Source: Limivivens faecihominis
GTDB lineage: Bacteria > Bacillota > Clostridia > Lachnospirales > Lachnospiraceae
Direction of reading: 5' to 3'
Length of the DNA stretch: 64,000 nt
Assembly (NCBI RefSeq): GCF_020686945.1
Contig: NZ_JAJEPR010000013.1
Span: 1 to 64,000, forward strand
Part shown: positions 15,338 to 22,768 of the stretch, one piece after another
Numbering within the stretch: position 1 is the first letter of the stretch
Layout: every line of letters begins with the position of its first letter
Translations under genes and position numbers: made by a program
Notes under the pieces: model-generated
Told to the model about the DNA's origin: nothing
Seen by the model: the letters and a program-made list of their open reading frames with translations, nothing else
Database searches by the model: none

Positions 15338-16036
15338 ATGTTTCTGGAAATACATGAGTTACGAAAGAGCTTTGGAGCGGGAGAAAACAGGACGGAAGTC
15401 CTGAAAGGACTGGATTTTTCTGTGGAAAAAGGCGAGATCTGCGTGCTTCTGGGACCCTCCGGTTCCGGTAAATCCACACTTCTGAATATCATCGGCGGTA
15501 TTGACGAGGCCGACGGCGGCTATATCAGCATCGATGGGGAAAAGATGGAAGAGATGAAGGAGAAGGCGCTGACGGAGTACCGTCGGAGACACTTAGGGTA
15601 CGTCTTCCAGATGTATAACCTGATCCCCAACCTGAATGTAAAGGAAAATATTGAGGTGGGCGCTTATTTGAGCGACAGGCCTCTGGACATCGACGAGCTG
15701 CTTCACACGCTGGGGCTCTATGAGCACCGTCATAAGCTGCCAAACCAGCTCTCCGGCGGCCAGCAGCAGCGGACCAGTATCGGCCGTGCCATCGTGAAAA
15801 ATCCGGATATCCTGCTCTGCGACGAGCCCACGGGAGCTCTGGATTACCATACCTCCAAGGAGATCTTAAAGCTCATTGAGGATGTGAATCAGAAATACGG
15901 AAACACGGTCATCATGGTCACGCACAACGACGCCATCAAAAATATGGCGGACCGCGTGGTGAAGCTCCGTGACGGTCAGATCCGGAAAAACTATGTGAAC
16001 GAGACAAAGATTGCCGCCGGCGATTTGGAATGGTGA
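15338..16036 (+). CDS. ABC transporter ATP-binding protein (MacB/LolD-type)
   Basis: 232 residues with Walker A GPSGSGKST (near residue 39), the Q-loop QMYN, signature LSGGQQQR (near 142), Walker B ILLCDEPTGALD and switch H in VTHND. This is the MacB/LolD/FtsE-like class that powers FtsX-type permeases; the next gene is such a permease, 7 nt downstream. Substrates of these systems include antimicrobial peptides, lipoproteins and cell-envelope signals; none is indicated here. Upstream at 15288-15303 is a GTTAG-N6-CTAAC palindrome that could be a repressor site. No two-component partner is adjacent. Confidence 0.85.
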   Translation: MFLEIHELRKSFGAGENRTEVLKGLDFSVEKGEICVLLGPSGSGKSTLLNIIGGIDEADGGYISIDGEKMEEMKEKALTEYRRRHLGYVFQMYNLIPNLNVKENIEVGAYLSDRPLDIDELLHTLGLYEHRHKLPNQLSGGQQQRTSIGRAIVKNPDILLCDEPTGALDYHTSKEILKLIEDVNQKYGNTVIMVTHNDAIKNMADRVVKLRDGQIRKNYVNETKIAAGDLEW

Positions 16037-16043
16037 GGCGGTT

Positions 16044-18398
16044 ATGAAAAAGAAGATGAGAAATCCGCTCTGGAAGCGCCTCCCGCGAGAACTTGTGGGA
16101 GATATCGGAAAATATCTGGTGATCTTTCTTTTCATGACGGCCACAATCGGCTTCGTCTCCGGCTTTCTGGTGGCGGATGAGAGCATGCTGGAAGCCTATG
16201 ACGAGAGCTTTGAGAAATACAGGATCGAGAACGGAAACTTCACGCTGGATAGTCAGGCTACGGAGGAAAAACTGGAGGAGCTGGAACAGGAAGGGGTGAC
16301 GATCTACGAGAACTTCTACCTGGATGAACCGGTGGATGTGGATCTGGATGGAACCTCAGACGGCACCATGCGTATCTTCAAAAAACGGGAAGAAGTGAAC
16401 CTGGTCTGCCTGATGAAGGGCACATTTCCGGAGACGGCCGACGAGATCGCCATCGACCGGATGTATGCGGACAATAACTCCCTTGCGGTGGGAGACACCA
16501 TCACAGTAGGAGGAAAAGAGCTGAAAATCACAGGACTGGTGGCTCTTTCCGATTACAGTGCTCTGTTCTCCGATCCGGGAGATCTGATGTTTGACTCGGT
16601 AAAATTCGGCGTGTCCGTGCTGACACCCGAGGGCTTCGCAGCTTTCTCTGATACCCATATGAAATACTGCTATTCCTGGCTTTATGAGAAGGAACCGGCG
16701 GACGATACGGAAGAGAAAGAGATGGCCGATGATTTTCTGGAGGTTCTGGCAGCAAAGGCCGATATCAGCGGCTATCTGCCCGGATATCTGAATCAGGCCA
16801 TCCGTTTCACCGGGGATGATATGGGCGGCGACAAAGCGATGGTGGAGGTTCTACTCTATATCTTGATCGCGATCATGGCCTTCGTTTTTGCCGTGACCAC
16901 CAACAACACGATCCAGAAGGAAGCCGCTGTCATCGGAACCCTCCGGGCCTCCGGTTATACGAGGAGGGAGCTTCTGCTTCACTATATTTCCCTGCCGATT
17001 CTGGTGACGATCCTGGCGGCAGTGATCGGAAATATTCTGGGCTATACGGTATTCAAAGGGATTGTGGCAGACATGTATTACGGAAGCTACAGCCTTCCGA
17101 CCTATGAGACCCGCTGGAATGCGGAGGCCTTTTATCTGACAACCCTTGTTCCGTTTGTGATCATGGCCATCATCAATGTGGTTCTGATCCGCGGAAAACT
17201 GAAAATTTCCCCTCTCCGTTTCCTGAGAAAGGATCTGGGAAGCACCCGGCGGAGCAAGGCTGTGCGTCTTCCGAACTTTAAATTTTTCAACCGGTTCCGC
17301 ATCCGTATTCTGATTCAGAACCGGGCCAGCTATCTGACCCTTTTCATCGGCATTGTGTTTGCCAACATTCTGCTTCTTTTCGGTATGATGATGAGCCCGC
17401 TCCTTTCTCATTACCAGGAGGAGACCATCAACAACATGCTGGCAAAATACCAGTATATCTTAAGTGTTCCCGATGAACTGGATGTGGAGGAAAATTCCCT
17501 TCTGGGCATGGTGCAGAAGCTTCTGATGCCTTCCCTTGAGACGGAGAATGAAAATGCGGAAAAGTTCTGTATGGAATCTCTGAAAATGATCCCGGAAAAA
17601 GAGGGGAAAGACGGGGAAAGCATTACGATTTACGGCATCGAGCCGGACAGTAAGTATGTGGAAGCTGATTTTTCAGGCCTTTCGGAAAAAGGTGTGCTCT
17701 TAAGTGACGGTTTCCAGCAGAAATATGGCATTAAAACCGGCGACACGATCTCGCTGAAGGAACCCTATGGAAGCAAGACCTATGAGTTTCAGGTGGGTGG
17801 TTTCTATGATTATCCGGGCGCGTTGGCTTTCTTTATGCCGGCTGAGAATTTCCGGAGGCTTTTCGGTAAGAAAGAGGCCTACTTTAACGGGTACTTCTCT
17901 GATGAGGAACTGACAGACCTCGACGATGATTATGTGACCACCACGATCACTCAGGATGATCTGACGAAGGTTTCCCGCCAGCTGGATGTTTCCATGGGAG
18001 AGATGTTCCAGCTCTTCAACGTGTTCTCGCTGATCCTCTTTGCCCTGCTGATTTACCTGCTGACCAAGCTCATCATCGAGAAAAATGCCTCCTCGATCTC
18101 CATGGTCAAAATCCTGGGCTACAAAAACAGGGAGATCGTGAGCCTTTACCTGGTGAGCACCACCTGGGTTGTGATCTTTTCCGTGCTTGCGAGCTTCTTC
18201 TTCGCCACAGAGCTCATCAAAGATATATATATATTTATGATGTCAGAGTACAGCGGCTGGCTGACCCTCTACATCGAGCCGAGTATTTATGGAAAAATGT
18301 TTGCGCTTGGCATGCTGGTCTACGCTCTCGTGGCCGTCCTGCAGTTCCGGAGCATCAAGAAGATTCCGATGGATGAAGCACTGAAGAATGTGGAATGA
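16044..18398 (+). CDS. FtsX-family ABC transporter permease
   Basis: 784 residues. One N-terminal membrane segment (near 22-42), then a ~200-residue extracellular domain rich in acidic residues, three segments near 270-395 containing the FtsX-type NNTIQKEAAVIGTLRASGYTRRE coupling region (split by one segment), a second extracellular domain, and final segments near 435, 665, 705 and 755. This two-module MacB/YtrF-like organisation is typical of peptide or lipoprotein exporters and mechanotransmission complexes in Firmicutes. The ATG was chosen after GTGAGGCGG. It forms a transporter with the preceding ATPase. Confidence 0.85.
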   Translation: MKKKMRNPLWKRLPRELVGDIGKYLVIFLFMTATIGFVSGFLVADESMLEAYDESFEKYRIENGNFTLDSQATEEKLEELEQEGVTIYENFYLDEPVDVDLDGTSDGTMRIFKKREEVNLVCLMKGTFPETADEIAIDRMYADNNSLAVGDTITVGGKELKITGLVALSDYSALFSDPGDLMFDSVKFGVSVLTPEGFAAFSDTHMKYCYSWLYEKEPADDTEEKEMADDFLEVLAAKADISGYLPGYLNQAIRFTGDDMGGDKAMVEVLLYILIAIMAFVFAVTTNNTIQKEAAVIGTLRASGYTRRELLLHYISLPILVTILAAVIGNILGYTVFKGIVADMYYGSYSLPTYETRWNAEAFYLTTLVPFVIMAIINVVLIRGKLKISPLRFLRKDLGSTRRSKAVRLPNFKFFNRFRIRILIQNRASYLTLFIGIVFANILLLFGMMMSPLLSHYQEETINNMLAKYQYILSVPDELDVEENSLLGMVQKLLMPSLETENENAEKFCMESLKMIPEKEGKDGESITIYGIEPDSKYVEADFSGLSEKGVLLSDGFQQKYGIKTGDTISLKEPYGSKTYEFQVGGFYDYPGALAFFMPAENFRRLFGKKEAYFNGYFSDEELTDLDDDYVTTTITQDDLTKVSRQLDVSMGEMFQLFNVFSLILFALLIYLLTKLIIEKNASSISMVKILGYKNREIVSLYLVSTTWVVIFSVLASFFFATELIKDIYIFMMSEYSGWLTLYIEPSIYGKMFALGMLVYALVAVLQFRSIKKIPMDEALKNVE

Positions 18399-18413
18399 AT
18401 TGCAAAATAAAAG

Positions 18414-18442
18414 TTGACAAATCAAACAGATAAGTCTATAAT
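18414..18442 (+). promoter_or_regulatory. Promoter of the antisense RNA
   Basis: TTGACA (18414-18419) and TATAAT (18437-18442) are 17 nt apart, a perfect vegetative promoter. It reads into a ~100-nt non-coding segment ending at a terminator, opposite a small toxin-like gene. Confidence 0.8.
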
Positions 18443-18448
18443 ATACAT

Positions 18449-18548
18449 AACAAGGGAGCTGGAAGGTGACTGCATCTCACCTAATCCGGCGTTAATAGTT
18501 AAAAAATAGCCGTTGATCTCGCTACAGATTAGGACGGCTATTTTTTAT
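18449..18548 (+). ncRNA. Predicted antisense RNA (antitoxin) of a type I toxin-antitoxin locus
   Basis: The transcript from the consensus promoter would be about 100 nt. It starts near GGGAGCTGG, forms an AGGTGA/TCACCT hairpin, and ends at an AT-tailed terminator. Its last ~48 nt are complementary to the 3' end of the toxin-like mRNA on the other strand, as in the TxpA/RatA arrangement. No plausible reading frame is seen in it. Confidence 0.6.
18501..18546. terminator. Bidirectional terminator shared by the two converging RNAs
   Basis: AAAAAATAGCCG (18501-18512) pairs with CGGCTATTTTTT (18535-18546) around a 22-nt loop. T runs are present on both strands, so it can end the plus-strand antisense RNA and the minus-strand toxin mRNA. 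Confidence 0.75.
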
Positions 18549-18575
18549 GTGCGTATGTAAGTATGGCTAAGGGTT

Positions 18576-18643
18576 AAGCGGATATTCGAAATCCGCTTCG
18601 CTACTTGCTCATAACCAAATAACTGCAGAACAGTTATTTGGTT
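18576..18643 (-). repeat. Two hairpins in the 3' part of the toxin-like mRNA
   Basis: A 13-bp perfect stem (AACCAAATAACTG at 18613-18625 with its mirror at 18631-18643) is followed by an 8-bp stem, AAGCGGAT (18576-18583) with ATCCGCTT (18591-18598). Stable 3' structures are common in type I toxin mRNAs. Confidence 0.65.
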
Positions 18644-18690
18644 AAATTAGCGATGATTAAAATAATCATAAGTGTCTCGTAATCGCTCAT
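18634..18690 (-). CDS. Small hydrophobic type I toxin-like peptide (holin-like toxin family)
   Basis: An 18-residue peptide, MSDYETLMIILIIANLTK, preceded by the strong ribosome site GGAGGAGG. The MSxYExLxxIL start and single hydrophobic helix match the putative holin-like toxin (TxpA/Fst-like) class of membrane toxins. It is shorter than the usual 25-35 residues; the stop falls inside a perfect 13-bp hairpin (18613-18643), so it may be truncated. CACCT just upstream can pair with the AGGTG of the ribosome site and mask it. An antisense RNA is predicted on the other strand. Function is inferred from layout and peptide character only. Confidence 0.6.
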   Translation of the reverse strand: MSDYETLMIILIIANLTK

Positions 18691-18755
18691 AAACTTCACC
18701 TCCTCCATAAGGTGTCCGGATTAGGTAAAGAGCACGTCCCCCAGCTCCCTGGGTA

Positions 18756-18784
18756 AATGTATTATTTTGAATATGCAATGTAAA
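18756..18784 (-). promoter_or_regulatory. Candidate promoter of the toxin-like gene
   Basis: On the minus strand TTTACA (18784-18779) and TACATT (18761-18756) are 17 nt apart. The start of transcription would fall at the beginning of the right inverted-repeat arm. The -10 box is weak (4 of 6). Confidence 0.45.
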
Positions 18785-18852
18785 ATTTTGTGTTTATAAT
18801 ATCATACAGGATAAAAATAATCAATGGATTTTTGGGGAAGAAGGATAGACTT

Positions 18853-18880
18853 TTGCTGTAAAAAGCAAGTAGTATATGAT
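18853..18880 (+). promoter_or_regulatory. Promoter of the aldo/keto reductase gene
   Basis: TTGCTG and TATGAT are spaced by 16 nt, ending 49 nt before the start codon. The ribosome site AGGAGGATAAATT follows. Confidence 0.5.
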
Positions 18881-18929
18881 AGAATATATCTGTTATGATA
18901 GATCGAAAAAAGCAACAGGAGGATAAATT

Positions 18930-19958
18930 ATGAGACAGATCACACTTGGAAGCACAGGGATCACGGTGCCCCAGAACGCTTTTGGCGCGCTGCCAATCCA
19001 GCGGGTAAGTACGGAAATGGCAGTGAAGCTGCTCCGCCGGGCCTATGAGGGGGGCATGCGTTTCTTTGACACGGCGAGAGCCTACAGCGACAGCGAAGTG
19101 AAAGTGGGCGAGGCCTTCGACGGCATGAGGGAAAAAGTTTTTATCGCCACGAAGACCGGCGCAAAGACACCGGAAGAGGTACGGGCCCAGGTAGAAACTT
19201 CCCTGAAAAATCTTCGGACAGACTACATCGATATCTATCAGTTCCACTGTGCGGATCAGTGCTATCGCCCGGGGGACGGCACGGGAATGTATGAGTGCAT
19301 GGAAGAGCTGAAAAAAGAAGGAAAAATCCGCCACATCGGCATCACGGCCCATAAGCTCTACATCGCCGAGGAGGCTGTGGAGTCAGGTCTTTACGAGACC
19401 CTGCAGTACCCCTTCAGCTACCTTTCTTCTGAGAAAGAGATCGCCCTTGTGAAAAAATGCAAAGAGGCAAACATGGGCTTTATCGCGATGAAAGGACTGG
19501 CAGGAGGCCTCATCAACCGTTCCGAGGCAGCCATGGCTTTCATGTCCCAGTTTGACAATGCCCTTCCGATCTGGGGCATCCAGAAAGAAAAAGAACTGGA
19601 AGAGTGGCTGAGTTATATGGCTGAGACACCGACCATGAATGAAGAGCTGACCGCTTATATCGAGAAAGAGCAGAAAGAGCTCACCGGCGAGTTCTGCCGC
19701 GGCTGCGGTTACTGCATGCCCTGCCCCGCAGGCATCATGATTAACCAGTGCGCGAGAATGTCTCTGATGCTGAGAAGAGCACCTTCCAAGGCCTGGCTGA
19801 CACCCCAGATGCAGGCAGAGATGAAGAAGATCGAAGTCTGTCTTCACTGCAACCAGTGTATGAAAAAATGTCCCTACGAGCTCAATACACCGGAGCTTCT
19901 GAAGAAAAACTATGAAGATTACAAGAAAGTGCTGGCCGGAGAAGTGAAGGTCCAGTAA
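18930..19958 (+). CDS. Aldo/keto reductase with C-terminal 4Fe-4S domain
   Basis: 342 residues. The first ~260 form an aldo/keto reductase barrel: FFDTARAYSDSE with the Asp and Tyr of the tetrad, ATKTG with Lys and QFHCAD with His. The tail carries CRGCGYCMPCPAGI (near 254) and CLHCNQCMKKCP (near 310), a ferredoxin-like domain found in anaerobe AKR proteins. Substrate is unknown; the clusters suggest coupling to ferredoxin rather than simple NADPH use. It is probably co-transcribed with the methyltransferase 16 nt downstream. Confidence 0.85.
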   Translation: MRQITLGSTGITVPQNAFGALPIQRVSTEMAVKLLRRAYEGGMRFFDTARAYSDSEVKVGEAFDGMREKVFIATKTGAKTPEEVRAQVETSLKNLRTDYIDIYQFHCADQCYRPGDGTGMYECMEELKKEGKIRHIGITAHKLYIAEEAVESGLYETLQYPFSYLSSEKEIALVKKCKEANMGFIAMKGLAGGLINRSEAAMAFMSQFDNALPIWGIQKEKELEEWLSYMAETPTMNEELTAYIEKEQKELTGEFCRGCGYCMPCPAGIMINQCARMSLMLRRAPSKAWLTPQMQAEMKKIEVCLHCNQCMKKCPYELNTPELLKKNYEDYKKVLAGEVKVQ

Positions 19959-19974
19959 AGATACGGAGGAGATT

Positions 19975-21177
19975 ATGAGTCTGGCAGTTGTAACTTTAAA
20001 AAAAGGCGAAGGCCGCACCCTGAAAGCGGGCGGAGCCTGGGTTTTTGACAACGAGATCGCAAACATTCTCGGTTCCTATGAAAACGGAGATATCGTTCTG
20101 GTGCATGATTTTGACGGTTATCCCATGGGACGCGGCTTTATCAATGAACATTCCAAAATCCGGATTCGTATGATGACCCGTCATCAGGACCAGGAGATCG
20201 ACGAGGCTTTTTTACGGATGCGGGTAAAAGACGCCTGGGAATATCGGAAAAAGACCGTGGACACTTCAAGCTGCCGCCTGATTTTCGGTGAGGCAGATTT
20301 CCTGCCGGGATTTGTGGTGGACAAGTTTTCCGATGTGATCGTGGTTCAGTCCCTGGCGTTGGGTATTGACCGGATGAAAGAGAACCTGGTGCGCCTCATC
20401 AAGGAAGTGCTGGCGGAGGACGGCGTGATCATCCGCGGCGTCTACGAGCGAAGCGATGCCAAAGAGCGCGAAAAAGAAGGTATGGAGAAGCGAAAAGGTT
20501 TCATCGGACCGGAGTTTGACACCGAGGTGGAGATTGTGGAAAACGGCGTCCGCTACGAGGTGGATGTCAAAGACGGCCAGAAGACCGGCTTCTTCCTGGA
20601 TCAGAAATACAACCGTCTGGCTATCCAGCGCCTGGCGAAAGACGCGAAGGTGCTGGACTGCTTTACCCATACCGGTTCCTTTGCCCTGAATGCAGGCCTT
20701 GCCGGGGCAAAAGAGGTGCTGGGCGTGGATGCTTCCGAGCTGGGCGTTCATCAGGCGGAGAAAAACGCGGCCCTTAACGGCCTTTCCGATAAGGTGAAAT
20801 TCCTCTGTGCCGATGTGTTTGACCTGCTTCCGAAGCTGGAGGCCGAGGGCGAGAAGTACGATCTGGTGATCCTGGATCCGCCCGCCTTCACGAAGTCCAG
20901 AAGCTCCGTGAAAAACGCCATCAAGGGCTACCGTGAGATCAATCTGCGCGGCATGAAGCTGGTAAAGGATGGCGGTTATCTGGCTACATGTTCCTGCTCT
21001 CACTTTATGAGCTATGAGCTCTTTACGGAGATGCTCCGTCAGGCGGCAAAAAGTGTCCATGTGCGTCTCCGCCAGGTGGAATATCGTACCCAGGCACCGG
21101 ATCATCCCATCCTCTGGGCTGCGGATGAATCCTATTATTTAAAATTTTATATCTTCCAGGTGGTGCATGAGAAATAA
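19975..21177 (+). CDS. rlmI: RlmI-like 23S rRNA cytosine-C5 methyltransferase
   Basis: 400 residues. An N-terminal PUA-like domain (TLKAGGAWVFDNEI) precedes a class I SAM-dependent methyltransferase domain: the SAM loop VLDCFTHTGSFAL near residue 222, the catalytic NPPY-like ILDPPAFTKS near 301 and ATCSCSHFMS near 339, whose cysteine is the m5C nucleophile class. Members methylate 23S rRNA (C1962 in E. coli). The ribosome site CGGAGGAG gives the start. A terminator follows. The exact target nucleotide is not readable from sequence. Confidence 0.85.
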   Translation: MSLAVVTLKKGEGRTLKAGGAWVFDNEIANILGSYENGDIVLVHDFDGYPMGRGFINEHSKIRIRMMTRHQDQEIDEAFLRMRVKDAWEYRKKTVDTSSCRLIFGEADFLPGFVVDKFSDVIVVQSLALGIDRMKENLVRLIKEVLAEDGVIIRGVYERSDAKEREKEGMEKRKGFIGPEFDTEVEIVENGVRYEVDVKDGQKTGFFLDQKYNRLAIQRLAKDAKVLDCFTHTGSFALNAGLAGAKEVLGVDASELGVHQAEKNAALNGLSDKVKFLCADVFDLLPKLEAEGEKYDLVILDPPAFTKSRSSVKNAIKGYREINLRGMKLVKDGGYLATCSCSHFMSYELFTEMLRQAAKSVHVRLRQVEYRTQAPDHPILWAADESYYLKFYIFQVVHEK

Positions 21178-21217
21178 GAACCATGTGGATCAATTCACCA
21201 TCGTGGGATTTGATAAG

Positions 21218-21258
21218 AAGAACAGTTCGAACATAGGTATCGGCTGTTCTTTTTTTTC
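21218..21258 (+). terminator. Terminator after the rRNA methyltransferase
   Basis: AAGAACAG (21218-21225) pairs with CTGTTCTT (21244-21251), followed by a long T run. Confidence 0.75.
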
Positions 21259-21283
21259 GAGCGTTAAAAGGGTGATGTTTTTC

Positions 21284-21312
21284 TTGTGTACAGTGGAACA
21301 TGAGAGTATAAT
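21284..21312 (+). promoter_or_regulatory. Promoter of the c-di-GMP riboswitch leader
   Basis: TTGTGT (21284-21289) and TATAAT (21307-21312) have a 17-nt spacer. A closely similar promoter with TTGTGC and the same spacing recurs at 22599-22627. Confidence 0.7.
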
Positions 21313-21342
21313 AAAATCAATATTTTTTCATAAATATAAAGA

Positions 21343-21418
21343 GATGATCAGCAAAGCAGGCGAAAGTCTGTGACGCAAAGCTACAGGGCCTGTAAAATGG
21401 CAGCCAGTTGCATGAAAG
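21343..21418 (+). ncRNA. Cyclic-di-GMP-I (GEMM) riboswitch
   Basis: GEMM-I features are present in order: GCAAAGC, a GAAA tetraloop hairpin, the conserved GACGCAAAGCTACAGGGCC segment (21372-21390), then ATGGCAGCCAG and closing TTGC pairing with the first GCAA. A terminator directly follows, so c-di-GMP probably controls read-through. The gene behind it is now a kinase pseudogene. Confidence 0.85.
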
Positions 21419-21424
21419 GATATG

Positions 21425-21450
21425 CACTGTCTGTTTGGCAGTGTTTTTTT
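21425..21450 (+). terminator. Terminator of the c-di-GMP riboswitch
   Basis: CACTGTC (21425-21431) pairs with GGCAGTG (21437-21443), followed by seven Ts; the expression platform of the aptamer. Confidence 0.7.
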
Positions 21451-21465
21451 ATGGTAGAATGCTCG

Positions 21466-21786
21466 AATAAGTAATACAGAAGTATTTACTTCATTTGTAC
21501 AGGCAGACAATTCTGCACGTTCCAATTATAGAGGGACAGGTCTTGGAATGGCAATCGTAAAAAATATGTGGATCTGATGGGCGGCAGCATTGAGGTGGAA
21601 AGCCAACCTGGAAAAGGAACCGTATTTACGGTTATGCTGATATATAAAAAGGCTTTTGATGCAGGCATGGATGGACACATTGCAAAACCGATTGATATCG
21701 AAAAGCTGGAAGAGGTCATTCTTTCTGTATTGAATAAACAGGAAACCTCACAGATCAGGAAGAACAACAGCAGGAATGGATCATAA
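21466..21786 (+). pseudogene. Fragment of a hybrid histidine kinase
   Basis: The translation shows the end of a kinase ATPase domain (QADNSARSNYRGTGLGMAIVK, split by one residue, then YVDLMGGSIEVES) joined directly to the last ~45 residues of a receiver domain (DAGMDGHIAKPIDIEKLEE). The sensor, dimerisation domain and most of the receiver are missing. A one-base loss in an A run (21559-21564) also breaks the frame before YVDLMGG. It lies directly after the c-di-GMP riboswitch and its terminator. Confidence 0.8.
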
Positions 21787-21796
21787 GAGGGAATGA

Positions 21797-22590
21797 ATGA
21801 ACAGAAAGACAGAAAAACGGATAAGAAAAACAGACAGGAAAAAAAGATTCTATTTGAGCATTTTAGCATTTGTCATGCTGCTTTTTGTACCGGTTTTTGT
21901 TTATGCGTCGGAAATAAAAAGTGACGGGAAAACAACTCAGGCAATGGAGGAAGAAAATAAAACCGTGAGAGTCGGGTATTTCCCATATGCCAATTTTCAG
22001 GAAGGTGGTTTCGGGGAACATAAGCAGGGAGCCGGCTATGAGTATCTCCAGAAATTTCCTACATAACCGGCTGGAAGTATGAATATGTCTATGCTTCCTT
22101 TAAAGAGTGTCTGGATATGCTGGCAGATGGAGAAATCCCCCTGCTTATAGCAGAACAGGTACGGACGGAAGAGAATGAAAAGTTAAGGAAAGATATGGAT
22201 TTACATGGCCTGCATGTTCTTTTGGCAGAGGACAATGATTTAAATGCAGAGATAGCGATCGCCCTATTGGAAGAAAAAGGGATGATTGTAACCAGGGCTG
22301 CCGATGGGAAAGCTGCCCTGACACAGTTTTGTAATACAGCTCCGGGGACGTTTGACCTGATTTTGATGGATATTATGATGCCGGAAATGAATGGGTATGA
22401 AACGACAAAAGCAATCAGAAATCTGCCGGACCGTCCGGATGGAAAAGAGATCCCCATTATTGCAATGACAGCAAATGCATTTACAGAGGATGTACAGGCC
22501 GCTTTGAATGCCGGAATGGATGACCATGTGGTGAAGCCGGTTGATATGAGTATTTTAATATCTGCCATCACAAAATATATCGGACGATGA
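21797..22590 (+). pseudogene. Collapsed solute-binding-domain hybrid histidine kinase
   Basis: It begins with a signal peptide and the start of a solute-binding domain (VRVGYFPYANFQEGGF). The frame breaks near 22052 by loss of one base, continues in another frame (ITGWKYEYVYASFKECLDML), and then jumps at about 22150 to a complete receiver domain (VLLAEDNDLNAE, LILMDIMMPEMNGYE, IAMTANAF, KPVD). The second binding domain, membrane segment and kinase core are deleted. The layout of what remains matches the intact kinase at 30684-33545, so it is a decayed paralogue. Confidence 0.8.
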
Positions 22591-22598
22591 TTTTTTTG

Positions 22599-22627
22599 TT
22601 GTGCATAGTGGAGTGTGGAAGTATAAT
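22599..22627 (+). promoter_or_regulatory. Promoter of the solute-binding/hybrid-kinase operon
   Basis: TTGTGC (22599-22604) and TATAAT (22622-22627) have 17-nt spacing. Flanking bases resemble the promoter ahead of the c-di-GMP riboswitch, implying a duplicated control region. Confidence 0.65.
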
Positions 22628-22633
22628 GAAATC

Positions 22634-22740
22634 GGTTTTTGGATAACCGTTCAGAACATCAGCGAATGAAGCGAGAGCGCATTGCGCAGACCTGTGGCCT
22701 GTTGTTTTGAACGGCCTGAACAGTTACCATTTACAGAAAT
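22634..22740 (+). ncRNA. Structured leader, possibly a divergent c-di-GMP riboswitch
   Basis: GTTCAG and CTGAAC can close a helix around AGCGAATGAAG, a GCGAGAGC tetraloop stem, GCGCAGACC and GTGGCC, an order reminiscent of GEMM-I. The core GACGCAAAGC is not conserved, so ligand binding is doubtful. No terminator stem with a T run is evident. Confidence 0.3.
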
Positions 22741-22768
22741 ATTAAACAGCAGCAGGAATGGAAGGAAA

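Larger units (their letters stand above)
18454..18749. repeat. Inverted repeats framing the toxin-antitoxin-like locus
   Basis: The left arm (18454-18489) is GGGAGCTGG-N16-ACCTAATCCGG; the right arm (18716-18749), read on the minus strand, is GGGAGCTGG-N14-ACCTAATCCGG. Both arms fall at the predicted 5' ends of the two converging RNAs, so both RNAs would share the same 5' module. Confidence 0.8.
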
